From Chryseobacterium sp. ON_d1 (GTDB taxonomy: Bacteria; Bacteroidota; Bacteroidia; Flavobacteriales; Weeksellaceae): a stretch of DNA of 64,000 nt. The stretch is from assembly GCF_006829085.1 (NCBI RefSeq), contig NZ_BJTC01000001.1, positions 186,001 through 250,000 of the forward strand, read 5' to 3'. Each line of letters begins with the position of its first letter. Positions within the stretch are counted from its first letter, which is position 1. The notes under the pieces are model-generated. The model was given only the letters and a program-made list of their open reading frames with translations, was not told the DNA's origin and searched no databases. Below, piece after piece: positions 37,401 to 46,191 of this stretch. The translations under genes were made by a program, and so were the position numbers.

Positions 37401-38016
37401 CTTCATCTATGGTCATGTTTTTATACAATTGATGGGTTCCGAAATCATTTAAGCTCCAGATCACACTGGATACAGCAGTATTACCGGACCAGGTGGTAGT
37501 GGCCGTGAACTTTCTTACCTTATCATTTACCGAGTTTGTCTGATATTCAAATTTTACAGGTTTACCCTGCCATGCAGTCCCTATCTGTTTTTTTTCTAAA
37601 ATTCTGTCTAAAGGCGAGCTTTCCAATAGCTTCTCTGTAAAAGCCTTTTCTCCGGTATATATACTGGTGGGATCTCCTACGGGAAAATCTGTAAGACCCT
37701 GCGCCTGTTGATATATCGCTCCATTAGTTGTGGAAGCTTGTGGCACTGCGAGATATTCTCTTGTCTGCCGTCCCAGTGCATCATAAACAACAGGAGTGAC
37801 CATATCTTTTCCTGAAGGAGAAGCTTTTACATTGACAATTTGTTTAGATCTTCCCAATCCGTCAATATATTCCACAGTCTCCTGAATTTTGGGCGATTGC
37901 CCGGCAGGGTAGTCGAGATATGTTTTTGTCTGGATATAGTTTTCCGTATTAGTGACTTGTCCGTATGCAAGTCCTGCTAGAAGTATGGCACCTGCAGGTA
38001 TTATATTTTTTCTCAT
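34447..38016 (-). CDS. cassette 3 component C: DUF6443/YD/RHS-core protein with lipase-like tip
   Basis: 1189 residues from ATG 38016, which gives the signal peptide RKNIIPAGAILLAGLAYGQ; the frame is open upstream into the preceding gene. Order: signal peptide, DUF6443 (TVEYIDGLGRSKQIVNV), YD repeats, RHS core (~832-940; YIYNYTDHLGNVRLSYF ... YDYGARMYMPELGRWGSADG), ending DPDGN. The ~248-residue tip is an alpha/beta hydrolase of lipase type: KVVTHSMGGAYGKGYVKAL (Ser near residue 1066; T replaces the first G of GxSxG), a likely acid in LVADFDPFQAG and a likely His in GSSTDHFIDTFF. A phospholipase or esterase toxin is the best guess. Confidence 0.88.
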   Translation of the reverse strand: MRKNIIPAGAILLAGLAYGQVTNTENYIQTKTYLDYPAGQSPKIQETVEYIDGLGRSKQIVNVKASPSGKDMVTPVVYDALGRQTREYLAVPQASTTNGAIYQQAQGLTDFPVGDPTSIYTGEKAFTEKLLESSPLDRILEKKQIGTAWQGKPVKFEYQTNSVNDKVRKFTATTTWSGNTAVSSVIWSLNDFGTHQLYKNMTIDEDGNKTIEFKNGQEQLILTRKVISDTENADTYYVYNEYNQLVLIIPPKAVYEFFNTYEANPGDSLTDDLLSELCYQYNYDGRNRLVEKKLPGKGWEYQIYDMQDRLVMTQDANLGALKQWMFTKYDQLGRVAYTGIYTSPQSYGRTGRVAEQTNVNAKGSNNTLRTASVSFTNSGMGVYYDNSSSTYPSSITKLLSVRYYDTYPQYSFNPSFLPNIQEQPVLTDNISTDGKSTKGLAVMNLIKNIEDDNWTKNYSYFDFRGRLIAVHSINHLLGYTRTESKLDFAGALQKTVIKHKRLAADTEKVIAETFEYDSQNRLKKHYHQVDGNAPELLADNTYNELSQLTSKKVGNNLQNINYTYNIRGWLTKINDPGNLSGKLFGYEIKYHDPHTSSYSKAKYNGDITDISWKTANDGILKRYYYRYDNLNRLVSGLYLEPDTTIPMKYTFAEEAAYDLNGNITSLMRTGNESDQATSEYIDDLNLNYYGNKLISVNDASQNFSGYPGGGNIISYDGNANMTSQLDKEIKKINYNHLNLPSSLVFTRQLSTPTGLIPENSAYLYRADGVKVKKIYNQAISDPFGGANELTPKTTDYLDGFQYQTFKDKTGNFITALQFFPTSEGYYDFVRNKYIYNYTDHLGNVRLSYFHNGSNIEVLEENNYYPFGLKYNENSSGLSATASYQYKYNGKEFQTDTKMYDYGARMYMPELGRWGSADGKGELYLSKSPYSYANNTPVNAVDPDGNLVIFINGQHSGNGGTPDYWTSGTLIGHLSIGEGGAPLPLYKRFDMATMRHLNDYNAIYRDGGLGGWSNTFFAAKNVNISVENRINTGFDQGKKDAAEIIKNLERDSSTGEIIETIKVVTHSMGGAYGKGYVKALKEYVSTLPAEMQKQIKITLVADFDPFQAGSLEVDPNIKTQQFIHEDTWNITGFGFLANEKEKGISDKDTYINTGSSTDHFIDTFFKDISKLQEGTYEWNGSSWECTDCNH

Positions 38017-38032
38017 AATTTGAATCTGGTTA

Positions 38033-41026
38033 TTATTGTTTGTAATTGTATTGGTATTCTTTAGAGATTTTGTAGGCATAGTTACCGTTGCTGTCTTTTT
38101 CCATGACTTTTACTTCTTTAAGCCTATTGGTATAAGGGTCGTAGATATATTTTTCTCTTACACCGGATGGCGAAGTGATGGAAGTAACACCTACCAGCGG
38201 ATCATAGGTATAAGTGGTGATCTGGTATCCGGATACTGCCGGGTTCTTTCTGAAGTTGTCCAATGCAGTCAAAAGAACTTCTTCTGAAGCAGCATCTACA
38301 TCGGCATTGGATTTCTGGCATATTTCCAGGTTATCATAGCCCGAAGCATTAACTCCAAGTCCCGGAAGACTCAAAAAAACCGTATAATCCAGTCCTTCAA
38401 TCTTTGCAATGGGCTGTGTTTTATTATATCCGTATAACAAGGTTACCGGAACACCAAACTTTGTAGTGTACTGCAATAAATTTCCCTTATTGTCATACTG
38501 GTCATATTTAATCTCTTCAGTCCATTCATTATCAGGAATCAGTGCATTCATATTTGTTTTGGAGATCCCCGAAGGAAACAGCTTCTCATGATGCCACCAC
38601 ACTTTGCTGAATCCATAGTAAGTTCTTGCAATTATTTTATTATTTTTATATTCTTCTGTTTTCACAGGAATTCCAATCATATAATTTTGCAGGAAATCTC
38701 CGGTATATGAATAGGTGAAATCTTTTCGGTCTGTGGTTGCATCACTGTATTTGTTTTCAACAGATTTAAGGTTGTTATATCCGTTGATATCATAATATTT
38801 AAATGTAGTTTCCTGAGTTAATTTTCCACCATCCTCTAAAATTGTTGTTTCACTTTTCTTGTAATTATTATACCACCTGTTGGGGAATATGTATTTTCCT
38901 ACTGCATATGCATTCAGGTTATCTGTATAATAGGCTGTTCCAAAATGATTTACAGGAATATAATCCCGATTGATTACATAGTTATTGATAAACTGGTAAT
39001 CTTTATAGTCATAACCCCAACGGGAAAACCGTTTAACACCATACAGACTGTTGGATATTTCTCCTTCATATTGATCTGACATTAAGTTGGCAAACCAAAA
39101 GTATTCGCTGTTAGGAGAATAGGAATTGAGCTCACCCAGTAAAGGCTGGGTAAACCAATCTTCCATAGTGATATATTTTTTTATTTTAAACCTTTTACCA
39201 TTGGTAATTTCCGTTACATCACTGTAGCTGATGAAGTCTCCCTGAAATCTGTTGAGATCATATATTTTGTTCGAATTGATTTTCATATACCGATCAATAT
39301 AGAAAGAGCCATACGGACCTCCACCTCCGCAATTGGTATCCTGTCCTGCATCATATACAGATGAAACATGCCCTCCAAATTCATCATTCAAAGAAAATAA
39401 AGAGGAAATAGCTCCAAAAGTGATGTTGTTATTGATCGAATCATATTCTGCTATAGCATATTTATATTCTTTTGTGATCATATCACCAGTATTGCTCAAG
39501 AGCTCTATTCTTTTTGTTCTTACCCCATAGAATTCGGATTCTACAGGAGTATTAGAATCCTTAATTACGGTATTGGGCTCATACAGAATGTTCTCTATTC
39601 CGCCAGTAGGGTACTGAATTGATGCCATCAATCCATATGTAGATTGAGGAAAGTGTGGGCTTCGGTCACTGGAAGGAATTCCGGGAATTGGCCAGCCTTC
39701 AAGAGGAGAATTAACTACCGTGAAAATAGGTTGAGCTTTCTGGACATATTCAGTAGGAAGAAAACTGCTGCCCGCAGTACCATTATAAATTCCGGCAAGA
39801 TCCTGAGTATATGAAAACCTTGCGGGTAGCTGAGGTAAATTGTTATAGGTAAAAGTATATTTCTGGTCCAGGCTTTTTCCGATGGAAACCTTATTGAGAA
39901 AGTATCTTACGGAATATCCCCAGTTATTATAGGCTGCTCCATTATTGTTTCCAAATTTCTGATAATCAAATTTAATTTTATTAACGATGACATTTCCTTG
40001 GTTTTTAATTTCTATATGATCCAGAAGTTTTTCAGTCATGATATCTTCACGATCCGTATACAGGTAGTCAACCGTAAAATCCTGCGAAGAAACCTTAGTA
40101 AGATATTTGGTATCAAAGATTTTATATCTTGTGCAGGTGTTGGGGGCAAACAGGTATTTTAACTGATGGTTCCAGCATGGTGCATCTCCAGCATAAGTCT
40201 TGTTTTTTATAGTGATGGTTTCGCTTTTATCTTCCGTATAATAATTACTTATGCTTCCGTATGTAAAGTTAATAATATTGGAGGCGTTGAGATCTTCAAT
40301 CTTAGTCAGGAACCAAGCTGTTTTCTGCTTAGGCAACGGAGCTATTTCATCATTACACTGGGTATCATAGGTCGTATATTCTATCGTATTATTGTTCCCG
40401 AAATAATATCTGTTACCATTTTTCAGGGTGATTGTAAAGCTTGAATAGCCGCTTCCTACTTCTATTTTCAGTTTTTCCGAGTAATTAATTTGAAGAACCT
40501 GACCGTTTACAATCACAAAGCTTCCGGTTAAACCGAAAATATTATAATGAAAAATATCCGATTCTCCGTCTCTGCCTGCTGTATTATTGTTTTCCAGAGC
40601 ATCAGCAGTTTCCTTGATTACCAGATATTGGTCTAAAGTATAGCTGCCTCCCTCTAATCCTGTAACTTTGGAGCCGGCATATTCATCCGGTTGTCCTCTT
40701 ACTGTTCTGTATATAGCTGAAGTAAAATTGTCACTCCATAACAGTCCCGTTCTTGCTCCCCAGTCATTTATCTTTAAACCATTACTTGAATAGGAAAGTC
40801 CTATATTGTAATTTAGCTCTCCGGATTTCAGACTGGCAAGGTCTATTGAAGTATTATATTTTCCTTTGTTATCCACACCGGATTTGTCACCATATTTCCC
40901 CAAAGAAGCAACTGTGGCAGTCGGGGTTATTGCTTTGTCTACTGTAACATTGGAAAGGCTGGTTTGGGCATAATGAATTTGCAATCCTATACAAAATAAC
41001 AGAACTGAATAAATAGGTTTATTCAT
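38033..41026 (-). CDS. cassette 3 component B2: secreted YD-repeat protein without RHS core
   Basis: 997 residues with a signal peptide (SVLLFCIGLQIHYAQ). N-terminal motifs are TVASLGKYGDKSGVDNKGKY and YNIGLSYSSNGLKINDWGAR; C-terminal signatures are LYGYNKTQPIAKIEGLDYTV and TYDPLVGVTSITSPSGVREK. It is a tandem paralog of the next upstream gene (41046-44078); their C-terminal ~250 residues are nearly the same, while the middles diverge. It lies 16 bases before the RHS gene start. No RHS core, toxin tip or sorting domain. Confidence 0.84.
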   Translation of the reverse strand: MNKPIYSVLLFCIGLQIHYAQTSLSNVTVDKAITPTATVASLGKYGDKSGVDNKGKYNTSIDLASLKSGELNYNIGLSYSSNGLKINDWGARTGLLWSDNFTSAIYRTVRGQPDEYAGSKVTGLEGGSYTLDQYLVIKETADALENNNTAGRDGESDIFHYNIFGLTGSFVIVNGQVLQINYSEKLKIEVGSGYSSFTITLKNGNRYYFGNNNTIEYTTYDTQCNDEIAPLPKQKTAWFLTKIEDLNASNIINFTYGSISNYYTEDKSETITIKNKTYAGDAPCWNHQLKYLFAPNTCTRYKIFDTKYLTKVSSQDFTVDYLYTDREDIMTEKLLDHIEIKNQGNVIVNKIKFDYQKFGNNNGAAYNNWGYSVRYFLNKVSIGKSLDQKYTFTYNNLPQLPARFSYTQDLAGIYNGTAGSSFLPTEYVQKAQPIFTVVNSPLEGWPIPGIPSSDRSPHFPQSTYGLMASIQYPTGGIENILYEPNTVIKDSNTPVESEFYGVRTKRIELLSNTGDMITKEYKYAIAEYDSINNNITFGAISSLFSLNDEFGGHVSSVYDAGQDTNCGGGGPYGSFYIDRYMKINSNKIYDLNRFQGDFISYSDVTEITNGKRFKIKKYITMEDWFTQPLLGELNSYSPNSEYFWFANLMSDQYEGEISNSLYGVKRFSRWGYDYKDYQFINNYVINRDYIPVNHFGTAYYTDNLNAYAVGKYIFPNRWYNNYKKSETTILEDGGKLTQETTFKYYDINGYNNLKSVENKYSDATTDRKDFTYSYTGDFLQNYMIGIPVKTEEYKNNKIIARTYYGFSKVWWHHEKLFPSGISKTNMNALIPDNEWTEEIKYDQYDNKGNLLQYTTKFGVPVTLLYGYNKTQPIAKIEGLDYTVFLSLPGLGVNASGYDNLEICQKSNADVDAASEEVLLTALDNFRKNPAVSGYQITTYTYDPLVGVTSITSPSGVREKYIYDPYTNRLKEVKVMEKDSNGNYAYKISKEYQYNYKQ

Positions 41027-41045
41027 GATTTTTAGTTTCTATAAT

Positions 41046-44000
41046 TTATGGTTTATAATTGTATTGGTACTCTTTTGAATTTTTGTATATATAATTTCCA
41101 TTACTGTCTTTTTCCATCTGTTTTGTTTCTTTAAGACGGTTGGTCACAGGGTCGTAAATGTACTTTTCTGTTATGCCGGACGGCGAGGTGATCGAGGTCA
41201 CACCTACAAGTGGATCATAAGTATAGGTCGTGATGGGATAACCTGAAACAGCAGGATTTTTTCTGAAATTATTTAATGCAGTCAGAAGAGTTTCTTCTGA
41301 AGCAGCATCTACATCGGCATTGGATTTCTGGCATATTTCCAGGTTATCATAGCCCGAAGCATTGACTCCGAGAGATGAGAAGCTTAAAAAAACAGTATAA
41401 TCTAATCCTTCGATCTTTGCAATAGGCAGTGTTTTATTGTACCCGTATAACAAGGTTACCGGAACGCCGGACTTTGTGGTGTACTGCAATAAATTTCCCT
41501 TATTGTCATACTGGTCAAATTTGATTCCGTCAGTCCATTCATTATCGGGAATCAGTGCGTTCAGATTTGTTTTGCTGATTCCTGAAGGAAATATTTTTTC
41601 ATGATGCCACCATACTTTGCTATATCTGTAATAAGTTCTTCCGGTAATTTTATCGTTTTTAAATTCCTCGGTTTTCACAGGAATTCCTACCATGTAATTT
41701 TGTAAGAAATCTCCTGTATATGAGTAAAATAAATCTTTTCTGTCTGTAGTTGTATCACTGTATTTATTGGCAACTGATTTAAGATTATTGTACCCGGTGA
41801 TATCATAATAGCTGTATTCGGTTTCTTTTGCTATTTTTTCTCCGTCATCCAGGATGGTGGTTTCTGTTGTTTTGGTTTTATTAAACCATTGGCCAAGTAA
41901 AAGATATTTAGCAACTGAATAGGCTTTAAGATTTTCGTCAATGTAGGCTATGTTATTCGAAAACTCGTTCATAGGCACATAATCTCTGTTGATCGTATAA
42001 TTATCAACTATTTTATATATTCGGTACTGATAATCATTCACAAGATATTTCTTCACCAGATAACCGTTATTTATTGTGCCAAAATAGTTGGCAAAATTGA
42101 GATTACTATTCCATCTCAGATTACTTAAAGGATAAAATAAGGAATGATATCCTACAAGATCAATCGCAGTAGCTTCTTCCCAGACACTGTAAAAATTAGA
42201 AGTATATGAGCTCTGATTCAGTACCTCGGTTACATTTTCATAAGCAATAAAATCCCCGTAAATATTATTATCATATTTGCTGTAAGAGTTTATTTTATAA
42301 AAATTGAATATTGCCTGTCTGATATAGCTGACACCTGGACCACTACTTGAAGAGGCGCAATTAAAAATAATACCGTCAACGGGAGTTGTAAGAAATCCTC
42401 CAAATTCATCATTATACATTTCCACTGCATTGAAATAACGGGATGATGGCTTATTTTCAGAAACCAGTTTGTTTACATTATTAAATTTAAACTTGTCGTA
42501 AATATAATTTTTTACAACTGGCTGGGTACCGTTTCCATCCAGAGTGATTGTTTTTGTTCTTACACCATAATAAGGAAGAACAAGATTGCTTATTGTATCT
42601 TTTATGATTTTATTCTCTTCATATTCAATTGATTCCGTTCCTTTTGTCGGAAATGTTATTTTTTTTAATAAACCGTATTGGGAATGTGGAAAAGATGGAG
42701 TTCTGTCTCCGTACGGAATAGAAGGCATAAATGATCCTCCGGCCAATAAAGGATAGAGCTTTTGAACAAACTCTCCCGGTAAAAGACTGGTATTGTTTTT
42801 ACCGTTATAGAATCCCATTAAATCAATATTATTACTGAAACGTCTTGGAAGAAGTTCCGGATTATTATATTGAAACTGATAAGAAACATCGGAATTCATG
42901 CCGGTTTTAACTTCTTTAAGAAAATACCTGATCTGAATTCCTTCCTGATGAACCGGTACACTTAAATTGCTCCCGTATTTGTCATAGCTGAATTTTATTT
43001 TATTAACGACGCTTCCGAATGTATTTTTGATATCAATATGATCTAAAAGCTTTTCATTACCAATATCTTCCCTGTTATTGTAATAAAAATCTATGGTAAA
43101 GTCATCGGATGTTATTTTTGTAAGTACTTTAGTTTCAAAAATTTTACTTCTTGTACAGTAAAAGGTTTCCATGATCTGAGGCACGGGAGGTACAGGATTT
43201 CCCCAGGGATCTACACAGTATTCATCTCCCGGATAAGCTTTATTTTTTACTAAAAAAGATTCATTATAATCATCTACATGTTGTGAACTAATGCTAGCGT
43301 ATTGAAAGTTGATGGTTTTTGTATCCATACTTTCAATCTTTGTGAGAAACCATGCACTTGTTGTTTGCATAGGAGTTGCATATTCTTCCCGGCATAAGGT
43401 ATTATAGGCTGTTTTTTCCAGCATTTCGTTTTGTCCGTAAGAGTATTTTGTACCATCATCTGTTGTAATGGTAAAACTGCTTAGGGAAGCTCCTGCTTCT
43501 ATTTTTATTTTTTTGTTGTAGTTGAGTTGAATTACTTCGCCATTTACAATAATAAAGCTACCGGACAATCCAAAAATATTGTAATAAAAAATATCGGATT
43601 CTCCGTCTTTTCCAGAGGTATAGCCACTGCTGCTGGATTCATACATGTTTCTGATGGTCTTGTATTCTTCAAGGCTAAAGCCTCCGCCACTTCCCAGTTC
43701 ATTTACTTTTTGACTGGAGCCATCTGCTATTCCCCGGACTACCCTGTAAATAACAGATGTAAAGTTATCACTCCACAATAAACCAAGTCTTCCACCCCAG
43801 TCATTTAGTTTGAGGCCATTACTGGAATACTGCAGATTCATGCTATAACTCAGGTTACCTGTTTTTAAGTTAACCAAACTGATATTCTGGTTGTATTTTC
43901 CTTTGTTATCTACAGAAGAACTGTTACCATATTTTCCAAGTGAATATACTGAAGCAGTCGGAGTGAGGGCATTATCAATATCGACACTATGCAAATTATA

Positions 44001-44078
44001 GTTCTGGGCAAAAAAATCAGCCTGTCCGGTTATTAGTATGATAACGGGTATAATTATTAGGAAAAACTTCTTCATCAC
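41046..44078 (-). CDS. cassette 3 component B1: secreted YD-repeat protein without RHS core
   Basis: 1010 residues, tandem duplicate of component B2. It has an N-terminal signal sequence (FFLIIIPVIILITGQADFFA) and shares SLGKYGNSSSVDNKGKYNQN, LQYSSNGLKLNDWGGRLGLL and GDFLQNYMVGIPVKTEEFKN with its neighbour. Cassette 3 is the only one of the three with two B genes. It starts 1 base after the stop of component A (ATG 44078, or 44075). The duplication could give two partners for one toxin, or be the scar of a lost cassette. Confidence 0.84.
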   Translation of the reverse strand: MMKKFFLIIIPVIILITGQADFFAQNYNLHSVDIDNALTPTASVYSLGKYGNSSSVDNKGKYNQNISLVNLKTGNLSYSMNLQYSSNGLKLNDWGGRLGLLWSDNFTSVIYRVVRGIADGSSQKVNELGSGGGFSLEEYKTIRNMYESSSSGYTSGKDGESDIFYYNIFGLSGSFIIVNGEVIQLNYNKKIKIEAGASLSSFTITTDDGTKYSYGQNEMLEKTAYNTLCREEYATPMQTTSAWFLTKIESMDTKTINFQYASISSQHVDDYNESFLVKNKAYPGDEYCVDPWGNPVPPVPQIMETFYCTRSKIFETKVLTKITSDDFTIDFYYNNREDIGNEKLLDHIDIKNTFGSVVNKIKFSYDKYGSNLSVPVHQEGIQIRYFLKEVKTGMNSDVSYQFQYNNPELLPRRFSNNIDLMGFYNGKNNTSLLPGEFVQKLYPLLAGGSFMPSIPYGDRTPSFPHSQYGLLKKITFPTKGTESIEYEENKIIKDTISNLVLPYYGVRTKTITLDGNGTQPVVKNYIYDKFKFNNVNKLVSENKPSSRYFNAVEMYNDEFGGFLTTPVDGIIFNCASSSSGPGVSYIRQAIFNFYKINSYSKYDNNIYGDFIAYENVTEVLNQSSYTSNFYSVWEEATAIDLVGYHSLFYPLSNLRWNSNLNFANYFGTINNGYLVKKYLVNDYQYRIYKIVDNYTINRDYVPMNEFSNNIAYIDENLKAYSVAKYLLLGQWFNKTKTTETTILDDGEKIAKETEYSYYDITGYNNLKSVANKYSDTTTDRKDLFYSYTGDFLQNYMVGIPVKTEEFKNDKITGRTYYRYSKVWWHHEKIFPSGISKTNLNALIPDNEWTDGIKFDQYDNKGNLLQYTTKSGVPVTLLYGYNKTLPIAKIEGLDYTVFLSFSSLGVNASGYDNLEICQKSNADVDAASEETLLTALNNFRKNPAVSGYPITTYTYDPLVGVTSITSPSGITEKYIYDPVTNRLKETKQMEKDSNGNYIYKNSKEYQYNYKP

Positions 44079-44079
44079 C

Positions 44080-45666
44080 TTATTTCTTTATAAGTTTAGC
44101 ATTCGCTGTTTTATTCGCATCTGTTTTTATCACAACAACGTAAGCTCCCTGAATCAGTGCCTGTGTATTAATCTTTGTCACCGTATTCTTTGTTTTAATA
44201 CTTTGAAGCTGTCTTCCACTCATATCATACAACAGAATATCTGCATCCTTAAAATCAAAGCCAATTTCTACATAAGCATAATCAGAAACAGGATTCGGAT
44301 AGATTTTGATATCGTATTTTTCAATTAACTGGTCAACCTGTTTATCTCCCAGCTTTACAATCTTCCAGTTTTCTTTTCCAAGCTCTTCTGCGCTGGTTCC
44401 GGCCAGTATAATAGAACCGTCTCTGTTGAGTTTCAAATCTGAAAGCCTTTCTTCCTTCTTTCTGGATTCTCCTTTCACGTGCTTTCTCCACTGTTCATTT
44501 CCATCCTGATTCAGATACAGCATCCAGAACGTTTCATCATTGGTTTCTACTCTTCCCTCAGACTGAGTATAACCTCCCAATAAAATTCCTTTTGAAGATT
44601 TGTCATCTGCAGAGTGAAGAACACTCATTCCCATCAGAATATCACGGTTTTTGAAATTGTAAGATTTCTGCCACTGTTCATCGCCTCTGTCATTTAAAGA
44701 AATTAACCATAGGTCCGTTCCCTCTTCTAATCCTACCGTTTTATTCCCTGATCTTTCTGATCTGGATTCTCCACCGATAATGAATCCGGTTGAGGTTAAT
44801 GCAAGAGTTCTCAAATGATCATCACCTTTTCCTCCGAAGTTCTTTTCCCATTCCACTTTTCCGTTTTTATCCAGCTTTACGATCCAGTAATCGCCTTCGC
44901 CAAAGTTGTCGCTTTGTTTTTGTACCGTTGTCAGATGTCGGGTGTCGGATGTATTTTGAGGACTTTGTACAGCTGAACTTCTTGAATACATTCCTAGTAA
45001 AGCTCCTCCGTCTTTTGTTGGAATCATCTTCTCCACCTCATCCAATCCTTTTCCACCTAAAATAAGCTGTGAAAGTTCTTTTCCGTCTTTGTCCAGTTTT
45101 GTAATCAAGACATCCTTGGAGCCGTAGCCTTTTGAAGAACCCTGTATATTTCCGGCCACAAAGAATCCTAAATCTGTAGTCTGGATAACCGCTCTGGCTT
45201 CTTCATCAGAAGAGCTGCCTAAGGTTTTCTGCCATAATTCATCTCCAAACTCATTGATTCTAATGAGCCAGATATCAGATCCTCCTTTGGAATCCTCTTT
45301 TTTATCCAGCCCTTTGCCTGAATAAGAAGTGCCAGCCAAAAGAAATCCGCCATCCTGTGTGGTGACTGTAGCTGATAAATAATCATGATTTTGTCCTGAG
45401 AAATATTTTTCCCAGATTTCTTCTCCCTGCTGGTTCAGCTTGACCAGATGAAAATCATAACCGTTGTTCTGCTTACTTCCAGCCTCCAGCTTTCCGCTTC
45501 CTGACTGTATAGAACTTCCTGTAATTAGGTATTGCTGATCAATGGTTGTTGTAACCTGGCTCAGGAAATCCTGGGTGGAGGATTTGATGTCTTTCTGCCA
45601 TACCACTTCCTGAGCAGACATATTAAAGACTATGCATAGAAATGCACTTCCGAAGAGTTTTTGCAT
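44080..45666 (-). CDS. cassette 3 component A: secreted repeat protein with T9SS type A sorting domain
   Basis: 528 residues, paralog of the genes at 7876 and 20311. It has a signal peptide (LFGSAFLCIVFNMSAQ), propeller-like repeats and the sorting domain (IYPNPVSDYAYVEIGF, KLIKK at the end). A ~15-residue insertion (VQSPQNTSDTRHLTTVQKQS) sits in the middle where the others have a short Gly-Thr link. It heads cassette 3 on the minus strand. I see no clear TAnnTTTG element upstream; the closest is TATTTTCG about 35 bases before the ATG. Confidence 0.88.
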   Translation of the reverse strand: MQKLFGSAFLCIVFNMSAQEVVWQKDIKSSTQDFLSQVTTTIDQQYLITGSSIQSGSGKLEAGSKQNNGYDFHLVKLNQQGEEIWEKYFSGQNHDYLSATVTTQDGGFLLAGTSYSGKGLDKKEDSKGGSDIWLIRINEFGDELWQKTLGSSSDEEARAVIQTTDLGFFVAGNIQGSSKGYGSKDVLITKLDKDGKELSQLILGGKGLDEVEKMIPTKDGGALLGMYSRSSAVQSPQNTSDTRHLTTVQKQSDNFGEGDYWIVKLDKNGKVEWEKNFGGKGDDHLRTLALTSTGFIIGGESRSERSGNKTVGLEEGTDLWLISLNDRGDEQWQKSYNFKNRDILMGMSVLHSADDKSSKGILLGGYTQSEGRVETNDETFWMLYLNQDGNEQWRKHVKGESRKKEERLSDLKLNRDGSIILAGTSAEELGKENWKIVKLGDKQVDQLIEKYDIKIYPNPVSDYAYVEIGFDFKDADILLYDMSGRQLQSIKTKNTVTKINTQALIQGAYVVVIKTDANKTANAKLIKK

Positions 45667-45949
45667 GTGTTAGTAGTTTATATTTATCGGGATCGAAAAT
45701 ATTGGAATATTTTGTATTTTGTAATAACAGAATATTACATTAATAATAATAGATCCTTTAGTTGTGATAATTATGATCAAATACAACCACTTTTGAATAA
45801 TATTTAAAGAAGAGACTTTTATTGAGTTGGAAAAGTGTTCTTTTTCATACATTAATATCTCTCCAAAAAAGCGTGTTTAGATAATTGGCTTATTTATAAA
45901 TAGATGATTTTGAATGCGATATGCATCTTCAAGAGCACTTGGTTTTCGT

Positions 45950-46026
45950 AAATCTTGCAATAGCGAGTTCGAGTTTTGTGCCAGTGAGGTCACTAAAGAG
46001 GCAACTATAAATAATTGCCTCTTTTT
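45950..46026 (+). repeat. hairpin-bearing repeat, copy 2
   Basis: The direct repeat of 30731-30809, about 80% alike by eye over the first 60 bases, ends in the stem AAAGAGGCAA/TTGCCTCTTT plus a T run. No plus-strand gene ends before it, because both neighbours are on -, so it is not a simple gene-end terminator here. The remainder of 45667-46191 shows no gene. Confidence 0.65.
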
Positions 46027-46191
46027 ACAGGTATAAAAACCTCTTATCAAATTCTTATAGTCTAATCTGTATTGTTTAATCTGTAAAATATTGGTCTGTT
46101 TGAAATAAATAGTGTAAAAATGATTACGTATAGAAAAAAAATATATTTATAAGACAGCTTTAGGAATTTAGATTAATTTCGGTAATGATTA

